Source: Arthrobacter sp. UKPF54-2
GTDB taxonomy: Bacteria; Actinomycetota; Actinomycetes; Actinomycetales; Micrococcaceae
Direction: 5' to 3'
DNA length: 64,000 nt
NCBI RefSeq assembly: GCF_007858535.1
Contig: NZ_CP040174.1
Coordinates: forward strand, 3,348,001 to 3,412,000
Position 1 is the first letter of the stretch, and each line of letters opens with the position of its first letter. Both the position numbers and the translations under genes were made by a program. Of the stretch, positions 9,519-18,589 are shown piece by piece. The notes under the pieces were generated by a model. The model was not told the DNA's origin and did no database searches. It saw only the letters and a program-made list of their open reading frames with translations.

Positions 9519-10280
9519 TCATCCGGCGGCCGGACCATCACCCACGAGCTGCGGGCGCAGTTCGACCGGGATCCCGTTCTGCGCGAATTGTTTGTCCATC
9601 GCCTGCTGCGGCGTGAGGCCTTCGTTGTTCGTGGCCTGGGACTCCCAGTTCAGAACGCTGGACCACCGTTGCCGGACGTCGCAGAGGAAACGGCCGTTCT
9701 GCAGTTTCGCGATCTTGAACCAGGCGTTGCCGCCGTCGAGCTGCAGCGCCCGGACCCCGTCATCGGAGATGGAGTAGGCGAGCCATCCGCCCGCGCACCC
9801 CAGCACCGTGTAGTAGCCCTGTTCTGCGGGGGCAATCGGGATGATCGCCCGCACTTGATCACTGCGCTGCTGGTCCACATTGTCCAGGGTGCAGGCGACC
9901 CCGCCGGTGCTCAACGCCGTCTGAGTGGGGGACGGCGTGGGAGCGGCAGCGGACGGCGTTGGGGAGTTTGACGTGGCGGTGGCCGAGGCGGCGGGCGCGG
10001 GGGGCCCTGTCTGGGCGGGTCCGGGCGCCGGTGGTGGCATGAGGTTGCCGCCGACAACCACGGCGGCCGCCATTGCTGCAGCGGCAAGCAGCGCCGCCGC
10101 GGCCGTCCGCACGCCGGTCCGCCTCACCCCCGGGCGCCTCGCCGGGGTTCGCCCTGCGAGGCTGACGATGTTTGGGTCGTCGGAGTAGACCATCGAGCGG
10201 GCCGGCTGACTTTCCGGCGCAGCGCCGGGTGCTTCCACCCGCGGCTTGGCATCCCTCATGAGCTGTTCGATCCGGTCCAT
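9519..10280 (-). CDS. Membrane-anchored protein, likely anti-sigma partner of the ECF sigma factor
   Basis: 253 residues from the ATG at 10280, which has AAGGAT upstream and follows the sigma-factor stop after 2 bp; the longer frame to 10379 would overlap the sigma gene heavily. A cytoplasmic part of about 55 residues (MDRIEQLMRDAKPRVE and onward), one membrane helix (about residues 60-80, AAAALLAAAAMAAAVVVGG), a Pro/Ala/Thr linker and an extracellular domain of about 120 residues with three cysteines are visible. Position directly after an ECF sigma gene suggests an anti-sigma role, but no zinc-binding anti-sigma motif (HxxxCxxC) is present, so this is inference. Confidence 0.7.
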   Translation of the reverse strand: MDRIEQLMRDAKPRVEAPGAAPESQPARSMVYSDDPNIVSLAGRTPARRPGVRRTGVRTAAAALLAAAAMAAAVVVGGNLMPPPAPGPAQTGPPAPAASATATSNSPTPSAAAPTPSPTQTALSTGGVACTLDNVDQQRSDQVRAIIPIAPAEQGYYTVLGCAGGWLAYSISDDGVRALQLDGGNAWFKIAKLQNGRFLCDVRQRWSSVLNWESQATNNEGLTPQQAMDKQFAQNGIPVELRPQLVGDGPAAG

Positions 10281-10282
10281 GG

Positions 10283-10804
10283 CTAATCCTTCCGTTCGGT
10301 CATGAGGTGGGAGGGGGCGGCTTTCGCGAATGCACGGCGGGCCCGGTGCAGGCGGACCGCTGCAGCCGACGTCGAACATCCCAGTGCCTGGGCCAGTTCA
10401 GCGGTGGTCAGATCGTCCCAGTAGCTGAGCATCAGCACTTCACGGTCGCGCTCCCTGAGGTGCACGAGCACTTCTGCGACGGCGGACCGTTCTTCGGTGT
10501 GTGGCGCGGGGACATCGGTGCGGGCTTCCTCTTTGAGCCGTTCCACCAGTTCCTGTCTGCGCCGGCGGCCTTTGTACTCATTCCCGACGACGTTGCGGGC
10601 GGTCGCCAGGAGCCAACCGATGCCCGGCGGCTCCGGAAGCTGTTTTTCCCAGGCGATCCGGAAGACATCGGCAGCCAATTCCTCGGCGCGGTGCCCGTCG
10701 TTGATGCGGCACGCGATGTAGCTGTACACCCGCGCGGAATGCTGGGTGTGCAGGTCTATGAATGCTTGCTCTTTCGCAGCCAATATGATGGTTCCCCCGG
10801 ACAT
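10283..10804 (-). CDS. ECF-type RNA polymerase sigma factor
   Basis: 173 residues, the usual ECF length. Region 2 (about residues 13-55: FIDLHTQHSARVYSYIA, then HRAEELAADVFRIAW) binds core polymerase and the -10 element. Region 4 (about residues 115-165: LRERDREVLMLSYWDDLTTAELAQ then STSAAAVRLHRARRAF) holds the helix-turn-helix for the -35. The start has AGGAAGAAG 7-8 bp upstream. It is followed after 2 bp by its likely membrane partner. The inducing signal and regulon are not visible. Confidence 0.93.
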   Translation of the reverse strand: MSGGTIILAAKEQAFIDLHTQHSARVYSYIACRINDGHRAEELAADVFRIAWEKQLPEPPGIGWLLATARNVVGNEYKGRRRRQELVERLKEEARTDVPAPHTEERSAVAEVLVHLRERDREVLMLSYWDDLTTAELAQALGCSTSAAAVRLHRARRAFAKAAPSHLMTERKD

Positions 10805-10905
10805 CGGATGACTTCTTCCTGAAGACTAAGTGTCCCGTCAGGCACGTTTTCTTACACGAACCAATAAAAACATTCACCCGGCGGGGAATCTGGCAGGATG
10901 TGCTG

Positions 10906-11284
10906 ATGGCCTTCACTTTGCGCGAGCCCGCGCTTCCGGATGCACCTCGGATCGCTGAACTGCATGTGGCCGCGTGGCGGGAGGCGTACTCGCATTTGCT
11001 TCCTGAGGGGTTCTTCACCGCGGAGTACGTCCAGGGCCGGCACCTGATGTGGAAGCAGATTCTAGAGAACCCACGCCCCGGCTGGAGGATCAGAATCGCG
11101 GAGCACAATGCACGGGTCGTCGTTGCTGGATGGGGCCGTGGGCGATGGTCCAGCGATGCTTTGGGTTGCCAAAGACAATCCCCGGGCGGTCGCGTTCTAT
11201 CGACGCAACGGTTTTGCCTTCGACGGCACGAAGCAGACCGACCCCGTTGCTCCACGGATCATCGACGCCCGCATGGTGCGGTAA
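10906..11284 (+). pseudogene. GNAT acetyltransferase remnant with internal deletion and frameshift
   Basis: From the ATG at 10906 the first 75 codons read as a typical GNAT N-terminus (LREPALPDAPRIAELHVAAW then REAYSHLLPEGFF). After about 11140 that frame becomes meaningless, but another frame from 11141 to the TAA at 11282-11284 gives the GNAT C-terminus (MLWVAKDNPRAVAFYRRNGF and the closing IIDARMVR). The join is out of frame and the acetyl-CoA-binding core between the two parts is missing. About 126 codons remain instead of the usual 160-175. The gene therefore looks inactivated by one deletion of roughly 35-45 codons that also shifted the frame. Confidence 0.85.
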
Positions 11285-11354
11285 GAATCCTGGGCTTTGG
11301 CAGGCTACCGCAGGGTTGATTGGGGCGCCCCGCGAAAGCGACGCCACGGGCCTT

Positions 11355-12944
11355 TCAAGCGCAACGCAGCAGGGACCTAGACGGCACACCGTGCTCGGCC
11401 GAGAACAGAGTCCATTCCGGGAAAGGGTCCTCAGGCAGCCCGTCCTCTGGCTCGAGGTACTGCCCGGGATCCGGGGGTGGTTCGGGTTCAGGAGGCCACC
11501 CAGAATCCAGGTCCCGAATCGTGTCCGCAACCGCGGCGGCCGGGGGCCAGTGGGGTGGTTCCCAGTCCTGGTGTTCGCTGGTGTAGGTCCGTCCGGCGGG
11601 TGAGGTCCATCCGGGAGGACCGGTTTTGCTGGCTGCTGTGGGTCGCCACGCGGAGCCGTGTTTGAGGCGGTGGTGTTTGCGGCAAGGCTGGCCGAGATTG
11701 GTGATACCGGTGGTGCCGCCGTCGGCCCAGGCCAGGAGGTGGTCGGCGTCGTTGTCCAGGGAGGCGTTGTGGCAGCCCGGGAAAGGGCATTTGCCGTCGC
11801 GCAGCCGCAGCCATTGCCGCAGGGCCTTCGGAACCCGGTAGCTGGTCCGCCCGATTTCCAGCGGGGCTCCGTCACGCGGGTCGGTCAGGACCCGGTAGAA
11901 GGACTCGGCGCCGCCGGCGACCAGGCGCCGGGCCATCGACGGCGGGATCGGACCGTGCCCGTCCAGGACCGCGGGTTCATCGGCGACGCCCAGGAGGGAC
12001 AGGGCCGGAACAGTGACCAGGACCTGCGCGCGTGGCGACGGCACACCCCCGGCAAGACCCTCAGGCAGTCCTTCGCCCTGGCCGTCGACGGTTTTTGCAT
12101 CTGCCGCTCCCCCGCCAGAGTTTCCGCTGATGAGCAGCCAAGTCGCGGCGATGTCGGCGCGGAGCTGGGGCAGGGTCCGGGGTTCGGCCGGGCCCTGCAG
12201 GGCGCGGGCGGCGGCAGTGGTCCGTTCCCAGATCCCTGCGGCGGTGTCGGTGGGCAGGTAGGCCGAGAGCCAGGCCATGCCGTCACGGTCCGGGCAGTAC
12301 TCCACGCCCCGGTCGCCGGCGCATTTGGTGTGGCGGGTTTCGATGCTGACCGGGTGGTGGCGTTCGCGCCAGGCGCGGGCTTTGGCCCGGAACCGGCCCG
12401 GGACGAGTTCCCCGGCCGGGCAGCCGCGGGCGGGGTGGGGTGCTTCGGGGTCCAGGAAGTGCGCTTCCAGCGCCGCCGCGCCGGCGGGGTCCAGGTTCGC
12501 GGTTTCGTCGACCATGATCCGGGCGTGCTGCCAGGAGATCGTTCCGGCCTGCAGTGCTCCCAGGGTCAGCGGCAGCCCCGCCGTCAGCGCCAGGGCCTCG
12601 GAGATCAGAGCCCCGGCGCCCCGTTCGCTCACAGTCAGGACACAGGCAACCTCGGAGACCACCGCCATTTCCCGGACGGTGCATTCCTGCGGCGTCGCCC
12701 GCGGCGGGGCCAGGGCGTCGGCCGCCCGGACGTACTCCGCGGCCAGCCGGACCTTCAACGCCGCCATCCGGGCCTCCCCACGGGCCACCTCGGCCAGGCC
12801 GTCCAGACACCTATCGGCTACTGTCCGCAGCGGATCGGAGGACTCGACGCCATCGTCCATAACGGCAGCCAGCGCAGCAGCGGACGCTGCAACAGCCGCC
12901 AGCGCCTCCCTGGTCTCCGAAGTCAAAGCCGCTCCGCTTTTCAT
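11355..12944 (-). CDS. DUF222 / HNH endonuclease-domain protein (13E12 repeat family type)
   Basis: 529 residues. The N-terminal two thirds are a helical DUF222 domain (Ala-rich; LKVRLAAEYVRAADALAPPR, QAGTISWQHARIMVDET). The C-terminal third has an HNH nuclease: CPFPGCHNASLDNDADHLLAW, DGGTTGITNLGQPCRKHHR and LKHG provide paired Cys and the catalytic His. In Actinobacteria this is a mobile-like multicopy family, called 13E12 repeats in mycobacteria; its biological role is unsettled. A Pro/Glu-rich tail of about 60 residues follows. No LexA box is visible upstream. An 84-bp segment holding its start and leader is repeated about 170 bp upstream. Confidence 0.9.
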   Translation of the reverse strand: MKSGAALTSETREALAAVAASAAALAAVMDDGVESSDPLRTVADRCLDGLAEVARGEARMAALKVRLAAEYVRAADALAPPRATPQECTVREMAVVSEVACVLTVSERGAGALISEALALTAGLPLTLGALQAGTISWQHARIMVDETANLDPAGAAALEAHFLDPEAPHPARGCPAGELVPGRFRAKARAWRERHHPVSIETRHTKCAGDRGVEYCPDRDGMAWLSAYLPTDTAAGIWERTTAAARALQGPAEPRTLPQLRADIAATWLLISGNSGGGAADAKTVDGQGEGLPEGLAGGVPSPRAQVLVTVPALSLLGVADEPAVLDGHGPIPPSMARRLVAGGAESFYRVLTDPRDGAPLEIGRTSYRVPKALRQWLRLRDGKCPFPGCHNASLDNDADHLLAWADGGTTGITNLGQPCRKHHRLKHGSAWRPTAASKTGPPGWTSPAGRTYTSEHQDWEPPHWPPAAAVADTIRDLDSGWPPEPEPPPDPGQYLEPEDGLPEDPFPEWTLFSAEHGVPSRSLLRCA

Positions 12945-12972
12945 AACCCCAGACTAGAAGGAGGCACCGACA
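12889..12972 (-). repeat. Direct repeat copy A: start and leader of the DUF222/HNH gene
   Basis: This segment carries the first 18 or so codons of the HNH gene and 28 bp upstream. Its copy B is at 13055-13150. The two agree closely over both coding and leader parts (shared leader CTAGAAGGAGGCACC on the plus strand), except for a 12-bp insertion and scattered changes. Confidence 0.85.
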
Positions 12973-12978
12973 AAAAGA

Positions 12979-13122
12979 CTAGCGCCCCGCGCTGCTGCAC
13001 TGCCTGAACCCGCGGCCAGTCGTAGCGCAAACAGCTAGCGCGGCAGCCAGCGCGGCAACAGCCGCCAGCGCCTCCCTGGTCTCCGCACTGGTCTCCACAC
13101 TCCGAGCCGCTCCGCTTTTCAT
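12979..13122 (-). pseudogene. Truncated duplicate of the DUF222/HNH gene 5' end
   Basis: From the ATG at 13122 a 47-codon frame begins MKSGAARSVETSAETREALA, against MKSGAALTSETREALAAVAA in the intact gene at 12944. After about 30 codons it runs into unrelated sequence and stops at 12979. It keeps the start codon and leader, so it looks like a relic of a tandem copy or of an unequal exchange. A functional 47-residue peptide cannot be excluded. Confidence 0.75.
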
Positions 13123-13150
13123 ATCCCCACACTAGAAGGAGGCACCAACA
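13055..13150 (-). repeat. Direct repeat copy B: duplicated start and leader
   Basis: This is the second copy of the 84-bp segment at 12889-12972. It contains a 12-bp internal tandem duplication (GGTCTCC repeated at about 13079 and 13091), which adds four codons. The stretch 13151-13287 beyond it shows nothing recognisable. Confidence 0.85.
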
Positions 13151-13287
13151 CTCATGGGGGGGCGATCGCGACGGGGATCCGAAAGGCCGACGTCGGGCGA
13201 AACTCGCGCTGAGGAGAAAGATATCGGGGAGGCGGCCCGGAGCAGCCGGCAAACCGCCAGCAACGGCGTCCCGCGCCGAGGCCCCGC

Positions 13288-14319
13288 CTACCCCAGCGCC
13301 CTCGGGTGCGCGGCGGCGTAGATTTCGCGGAGCGTGTCCGCCGTAACCAGGGTGTACACCTGCGTAGTGGTCACGGACGCGTGGCCCAGCAGCTCCTGCA
13401 CCACCCTCACGTCCGCCCCGCCCTCGAGCAGATGGGTCGCGAAAGAGTGCCGCAGGGTGTGGGGCGAGACGTCTTTGGTGATGTTGGCCTTGTCGGCGGC
13501 CGCCTTGAGGATGGTCCAGGCGCTCTGCCGGCTGATCCGGCCGCCCCGGGCGTTCAGGAACAGCGCCGGCGTTCCCTTTCCCTTAGCGGCCAGCAGCGGC
13601 CGGCCCCGGACCAGGTAGGCGTCCAGGGCGCGGGCTCCGAAGGATCCCAGCGGCACGAGCCGTTCCTTGGAGCCCTTGCCGAACAGCCGGACGATAGCAG
13701 GGCCCGGTTCGTCGTCGCCCTGCAGGGAGACGTCGTCGACGTCCAGGCCCACGGCCTCGCTGATGCGCGCCCCGGTGGAGTACAAGAATTCAAGCAGCGC
13801 CCGGTCACGCAGGCCCGTGGCCGTGTCCGTGCCGGCCGCTTCCAGGATGCGGGTGACCTCGTCCACCGAAATGGCCTTGGGCAGCCGTTTGCCGGGCATC
13901 GGCGGGTGCACGTCGCTGGCGGGGTCCGTAGGCGTGACGCCCTCCAGCGCCCAGAACTTGTGCAGTCCGCGGACCGCGACCACTGTCCGGGCCGCCGAGC
14001 GCACCCCGAGTGCAGAGCCGCCGTCGGACCCGTCCGAGAGCGCCTGCACGAAGCCGGTCACGTCGCGCCGGGTGATCTCCTCCGGGCGCTCCCGGCCGGC
14101 GACGGCGAGGTGCCGGGCGTAGCGGGCGAGGTCGCGGCGGTATGCCGAGAGCGTGTTGGCGGCCAGTCCGCGTTCCACCCCCATGTGCTGCAGGTAGTCG
14201 GTGATGGCGCGGTCGACGGCGGTCGGCGGCCGGACGGCCGGTTCTGCGGCGGGCGCGGCAATAGGCTCCGCAGCATCAGGTTCAGTGGCCTCGGGCCCGG
14301 CCGCCAGCAGTCCGGTCAT
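13288..14319 (-). CDS. xerD: Tyrosine recombinase XerD (chromosome dimer resolution)
   Basis: 343 residues from the ATG at 14319, which overlaps the Nudix stop as TGATG; a start at 14346 would overlap further. After an Ala/Pro-rich N-terminal extension of about 35 residues come a SAM-like DNA-binding domain ([20 protein letters not shown]) and the catalytic domain. That domain has Arg in [12 protein letters not shown], Lys in [36 protein letters not shown] (His-x-x-Arg, His and the Tyr nucleophile). With XerC it resolves chromosome dimers at dif near the division septum. The context, next to pyrG and recN, is that of chromosomal xerD and not a phage integrase. Confidence 0.93.
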   Translation of the reverse strand: MTGLLAAGPEATEPDAAEPIAAPAAEPAVRPPTAVDRAITDYLQHMGVERGLAANTLSAYRRDLARYARHLAVAGRERPEEITRRDVTGFVQALSDGSDGGSALGVRSAARTVVAVRGLHKFWALEGVTPTDPASDVHPPMPGKRLPKAISVDEVTRILEAAGTDTATGLRDRALLEFLYSTGARISEAVGLDVDDVSLQGDDEPGPAIVRLFGKGSKERLVPLGSFGARALDAYLVRGRPLLAAKGKGTPALFLNARGGRISRQSAWTILKAAADKANITKDVSPHTLRHSFATHLLEGGADVRVVQELLGHASVTTTQVYTLVTADTLREIYAAAHPRALG

Positions 14320-14981
14320 CAGCGCTGGCTGGGGTGGGCGGGCCACGGCGCACCGGCCGGGCGGAGACTTTCGAAGCGCTCGGCCTTTGCCGCGGCGGCG
14401 GCAAGGACGCCGACGACGGCGGACGGGTTGTGCAGGCGGCCCTCCAGCACGGCGCGAACCGCGTCCTCGAGCGGGATCCAGTGCAGCTCGATCTCCGCTT
14501 CCTCGTCGGTGCGGACATGCAGCTCGTGGCCGGGGACGTCGCTCAAATCCCGGGCCAGGTAGATGCGGATGGCCTCACTGGAGGAACCGGGCGAATTGAA
14601 GAAGTCCGCCAGCACGTTCCAGCGCGCGGCCACCAGGTCGGCTTCCTCCGCGAGTTCCCGGGCCGCGCCGGCAACGAAGTCCTCGCCCTCGACGTCGAGC
14701 AATCCGGCCGGAATCTCCCAGAGGGCCATGCCCACCGGGTGGCGGTACTGCTTGATCAGCAGGATCTCGCCGGCCTCGTTCATCGGGAGCACAGCCACGG
14801 CCCCCGGATGGTCGATGTAATCGCGGACCAGGGGTTCGCCGTCGTCGCTCAGCCGGAAGCTGTCGCTGACGACATCCCAGATCCGGCCCTGATAGACCTT
14901 CTCTGAAGACAAAAGACGGCGCGGGCTCGGCTCGTCCGAAACCTGCCGTGCAGCATTGGGGGTCTCAGACTTACCGGGCAT
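14319..14981 (-). CDS. Nudix hydrolase, ADP-ribose pyrophosphatase type
   Basis: 220 residues. The Nudix region reads [20 protein letters not shown] then EEADL, with the catalytic REx2EE core intact and one residue more than the canonical spacing, as I recall for the M. tuberculosis Rv1700 group. The upstream segment [15 protein letters not shown] and [18 protein letters not shown] are typical of ADP-ribose pyrophosphatases, which form AMP and ribose-5-phosphate. The start has AAAGGACGG 4 bp upstream. It lies 27 bp after pyrG and overlaps xerD by one base, so the three are probably one transcript. Confidence 0.88.
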   Translation of the reverse strand: MPGKSETPNAARQVSDEPSPRRLLSSEKVYQGRIWDVVSDSFRLSDDGEPLVRDYIDHPGAVAVLPMNEAGEILLIKQYRHPVGMALWEIPAGLLDVEGEDFVAGAARELAEEADLVAARWNVLADFFNSPGSSSEAIRIYLARDLSDVPGHELHVRTDEEAEIELHWIPLEDAVRAVLEGRLHNPSAVVGVLAAAAAKAERFESLRPAGAPWPAHPSQR

Positions 14982-15008
14982 CGCGCCGTCCTTTGATTCA
15001 GTTGGGAG

Positions 15009-16772
15009 TTACTTCGACGCTGCCGGGGTGGTCCTGGCAGCGGCCTTGACGGCCGTGGCGGCAGGCTGGCCCGCCCCGTGCTGGTGGTCCAGCGCAGCCT
15101 TGACCAGTCCGGCGAACAGCGGGTGCGGGCGGGTGGGCCGTGAGCTGAGCTCCGGGTGGGCCTGGGTGGCCACGTAGTACGGGTGGACTTCACGGGGCAG
15201 CTCCACGTACTCCACCAGCTTGCCGTCCGGGGAGGTTCCGGAGAATACGAGCCCTTCGGCGGCGATCTGCTCACGGTACTTGTTGTTGACCTCGTAGCGG
15301 TGCCGGTGGCGTTCGCTGACCTTCGTGGCGCCGTAGGTCTCGGCGATGACGGAACCCTCGTCCAGCTTGGCTTCGTACAGGCCCAGGCGCATGGTGCCGC
15401 CCAGGTCGCCCTTGCCGTCAACGATGTCGAGCTGCTCTTCCATCGTGGCGATGACCGGGTACTTGGAGTCCGGCTCGAATTCGGAGGAGGATGCGCCCTC
15501 GAGGCCGACCACGTTGCGGGCGTACTCGATGACCATGCACTGCAGGCCCAGGCACAGGCCCAGGACCGGGAGCTTGGACTCGCGGGCGTACTTCAGGGCG
15601 CCGAGCTTGCCCTCGAGGCCGCGGATGCCGAAGCCGCCGGGAACGCAGATCGCGTCCACACCGTCCAGGGACTTGACCGCGCCCTCGTGGGTTTCGCATT
15701 CGTCCGAGGGGACCCAGCGGATCTTGACCTTGGTGTTGTTCGCGAAGCCGCCGGCGCGCAGCGCCTCGGTCACGGAGAGGTAGGCGTCCGGCAGGTCGAT
15801 GTACTTGCCGACGAGGGCGATCTCCACCTCGTGCTTGGGGTTGTGCACGGCGTCGAGGAGCTTGTCCCAGCTGGTCCAGTCGACGTCCTTGAACGGCAGG
15901 TCGAGGGCGCGGACGATGTAGGAGTCCAGGCCCTGGGAGTGCAGCGTCTTGGGGATGTCGTAGATGCTCGGCGCGTCCGGGCAGCCGATCACGGCGTCGA
16001 TGTCGACGTCGCACATGCGGCCGATCTTCTCGCGCATGGCCTGCGGCACGTCGCGGTCCGAACGGATCACGATCGCCTCGGGCTGGATGCCGATGGAGCG
16101 CAGCGCGGCAACGGAGTGCTGCGTCGGCTTGGTCTTGAGCTCCTGCGAGGGGCCGATATACGGCACCAGCGAGACGTGCAGGAAGAAGACGTTGTTCCGG
16201 CCGACGTCCTGGCGGACCTGGCGGGCGGACTCGAGGAACGGCTGGGATTCGATGTCGCCGACGGTGCCGCCGATTTCGGTGATGATCACGTCCGGGGCGT
16301 TTTTGCCCTCGGCGGGCAGGCGCATCCGGCGCTTGATTTCATCGGTGATGTGCGGGATGACCTGGACGGTGTCGCCGAGGTACTCGCCGCGGCGCTCCTT
16401 GGCGATGACCGTGGAGTAGACCTGGCCGGTCGTGACGTTGGCCGAACCCTCAAGGTTTTCGTCGAGGAAGCGCTCGTAGTGGCCGATGTCGAGGTCCGTC
16501 TCGGCGCCGTCGTCGGTGACGAAGACTTCGCCGTGCTGGAAGGGGTTCATCGTGCCCGGATCCACGTTCAGATAGGGATCGAGCTTTTGCATTGTTACAG
16601 ACAGGCCGCGTGCCCGCAGGAGGTGACCGAGGCTCGAAGCCGTCAGTCCCTTACCGAGCGAGGACGCCACACCACCGGTTACGAAGATGTGTTTGGTCGT
16701 CTTGGACGAGCCCGGGAACCGGGAATTTACACGGGAATTTGATCGCTGCACCACGGAGTTCGAGCCTATCAT
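15009..16772 (-). CDS. pyrG: CTP synthase
   Basis: 587 residues from the ATG at 16772 (a TTG three bases further is less likely). The synthetase domain begins with [20 protein letters not shown] (P-loop) and has [19 protein letters not shown]. The class I glutamine amidotransferase domain has [11 protein letters not shown] and the nucleophile Cys in [15 protein letters not shown], with the His/Glu pair near [13 protein letters not shown] end ([18 protein letters not shown]). It makes CTP from UTP, ATP and glutamine. About 20 poorly conserved residues precede the P-loop segment, so the exact start is uncertain. Confidence 0.95.
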   Translation of the reverse strand: MIGSNSVVQRSNSRVNSRFPGSSKTTKHIFVTGGVASSLGKGLTASSLGHLLRARGLSVTMQKLDPYLNVDPGTMNPFQHGEVFVTDDGAETDLDIGHYERFLDENLEGSANVTTGQVYSTVIAKERRGEYLGDTVQVIPHITDEIKRRMRLPAEGKNAPDVIITEIGGTVGDIESQPFLESARQVRQDVGRNNVFFLHVSLVPYIGPSQELKTKPTQHSVAALRSIGIQPEAIVIRSDRDVPQAMREKIGRMCDVDIDAVIGCPDAPSIYDIPKTLHSQGLDSYIVRALDLPFKDVDWTSWDKLLDAVHNPKHEVEIALVGKYIDLPDAYLSVTEALRAGGFANNTKVKIRWVPSDECETHEGAVKSLDGVDAICVPGGFGIRGLEGKLGALKYARESKLPVLGLCLGLQCMVIEYARNVVGLEGASSSEFEPDSKYPVIATMEEQLDIVDGKGDLGGTMRLGLYEAKLDEGSVIAETYGATKVSERHRHRYEVNNKYREQIAAEGLVFSGTSPDGKLVEYVELPREVHPYYVATQAHPELSSRPTRPHPLFAGLVKAALDHQHGAGQPAATAVKAAARTTPAASK

Positions 16773-16846
16773 CAATTCGGTCTTTCTTGGGTCGGCAAAA
16801 CGCCGTTGTGATGGTCATCCCAGTCCCGAAGAACCGGCCGGGCCGG

Positions 16847-18586
16847 TCACGCCTGCTGGGGCAGCAACTTCGCGTCGTCGAGCAATTCCTGGGCGTGGGC
16901 GCGTGCCGATTCGGAGTCTTCCTGGCCGGCCAGCATGCGGGCGAGCTCACGGACCCGCTCCGCCTCGTCGAGGAGCTGGACGTCGCTCGAGGTGAAGCCC
17001 GTGGCCGTGGCGCCGTCGGCTCCGCGCACGGAGGTCTTGGTGACCCGGATGTGCTGGTCGGCGAAGGCTGCCACCTGCGGCAGGTGGGTGACCACCAGGA
17101 CCTGGACATGCCGGGCGAGCATGGCCAGGCGGCGGCCGATTTCGACGGCGGCGCGGCCGCCGACGCCGGCGTCGACCTCGTCGAAGACGAAGGTCGGGAC
17201 GGGGTCGACGGCGGCGAGCACGACCTCGATGGCGAGCATCACGCGGGAGAGTTCACCGCCGGAGGCGCCCTTGCCCAGCGGCCGGGCCGGCGCACCGGAG
17301 TGCGGCTGCAGCAGGAAGGAGATCTCGTCGACGCCGAACGGGCCCAGCTGCTCGCCCGGGTCGACGTTGATGACAAGGGTGGCGTCGGCCATTGCCAGGG
17401 CGGTCAGTTCCGCACTGACCCGGGCGGAGAGGTCCTTGGCGGCCTTCTTCCGAACCTTGCTGATGGCCGCGGCCTGCTTCCGGAGATCAGCTTCGGAGCG
17501 GGCTACCTCGGCGTCCAGCGCCTCGATCCGGGTGGAGTCGTCCTGGAGCTCTTCGAACCGTGCGCGGGCCTGTTCGGCCCAGGCCAGCACCTCGTCGATG
17601 CTGGGCGCGTATTTGCGCACCAGCTTGGCCAGCGCGGCGCGGCGGTCTTCGATTTCGGCGAGCCGTTCCGGGCCTTCGGTGTCGAGGGAGGCCTGGTAAC
17701 TGGCCAGCTCGGTGGCGATGTCGTTGAGCAGGAAGCCCACCTCGGCCAGCCGGGCCGCGGCGGAGCCGAGTTCCCCGTCGTGTTCGGCGACGTGCTCCAG
17801 GGTGCGCTTCGCGGCGTCCACCAGCGTGGTGGCGTCCGCTTCCTCGCCGAAGTCCTCGGAGATCAGGGCCTGGTGCGCAGTGCTGGCGGCAATCCGCAGC
17901 TCTTCGACGTTGGCGAGTTTGACGGCCTCGGCCTTGAGCGATTCGTCCTCTCCCGGCTGCGGATCGACGGCGTCGATCTCGGCCAGGGCGGCCTCGAGGG
18001 ATTCCGCCTCGCGCAGCCGTTCGCGGGCGGCGCTGCGGAGTTCGTCCAGCTCGGCCTGGCTGGCCTTCCAGTGCCCGTGCAGCTGCTGGTAGGCGGCCAG
18101 GGAACTGGCGAGGGACTCCCCCGCGAATTTGTCCAGCGACTCGCGCTGGGCCACGGGGCTCTTGAGCCGGATCTGGTCGGACTGTCCGTGGACCACCACC
18201 AGCGTCCCGCCGATCTCGGCGAGGACGCCGACGGGGGCGGTGCGGCCGCCGAGGTAGGCGCGGCTGCGGCCGTCGGCTCCGACGCTGCGGGCCAGCAGCA
18301 GTTCGGCGCCGCCGTCGAACTCCTCGACCTCTGCCCCGGCCTCGCGGGCGCGGTTGACCGCGGCGTGCCCGGCGTCGAGCTTGAGCACGGCTTCGGCAGA
18401 GGCGCTCTTGGCGCCGCTGCGGACGGCGCCGGCGTCAGACCTGGCGCCGAGGAGGAGGCCGACGGCGGTGACCACCATGGTCTTGCCGGCGCCGGTCTCG
18501 CCGGTCACCACGCTCAGGCCAGGGCCCAGCGGGAGCGTCGCGTCGGTGATGACGCCGAGGTCGCGGATTCTCAGTTCTTCAAGCAT
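16847..18586 (-). CDS. recN: DNA repair protein RecN
   Basis: 579 residues of the SMC-like ATPase family. The N-terminal half-ATPase has Walker A GETGAGKTMVVTAVGLLLG; a long central region rich in Ala/Glu/Leu with charged heptads (about residues 150-360) is coiled coil; the C-terminal half has the signature KGASGGELSRVMLAIEVV and Walker B VPTFVFDEVDAGVGG. RecN holds DNA ends in double-strand break repair. The gene starts 3 bp after the ppnK stop, so it is transcribed with ppnK and tlyA. No LexA box can be seen because there is no intergenic space. Confidence 0.96.
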   Translation of the reverse strand: MLEELRIRDLGVITDATLPLGPGLSVVTGETGAGKTMVVTAVGLLLGARSDAGAVRSGAKSASAEAVLKLDAGHAAVNRAREAGAEVEEFDGGAELLLARSVGADGRSRAYLGGRTAPVGVLAEIGGTLVVVHGQSDQIRLKSPVAQRESLDKFAGESLASSLAAYQQLHGHWKASQAELDELRSAARERLREAESLEAALAEIDAVDPQPGEDESLKAEAVKLANVEELRIAASTAHQALISEDFGEEADATTLVDAAKRTLEHVAEHDGELGSAAARLAEVGFLLNDIATELASYQASLDTEGPERLAEIEDRRAALAKLVRKYAPSIDEVLAWAEQARARFEELQDDSTRIEALDAEVARSEADLRKQAAAISKVRKKAAKDLSARVSAELTALAMADATLVINVDPGEQLGPFGVDEISFLLQPHSGAPARPLGKGASGGELSRVMLAIEVVLAAVDPVPTFVFDEVDAGVGGRAAVEIGRRLAMLARHVQVLVVTHLPQVAAFADQHIRVTKTSVRGADGATATGFTSSDVQLLDEAERVRELARMLAGQEDSESARAHAQELLDDAKLLPQQA

Positions 18587-18589
18587 GGG

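Noticed and set aside
12945..13000. LexA box upstream of the DUF222/HNH gene, as reported for some mycobacterial 13E12 genes
   Set aside because: No CGAAC-N4-GTTCG-like sequence occurs in the leader or its duplicate.
13288..14319. Phage or island integrase
   Set aside because: The recombinase has XerD-type motifs and sits in the conserved pyrG-xerD context; no tRNA attachment site or phage genes flank it.
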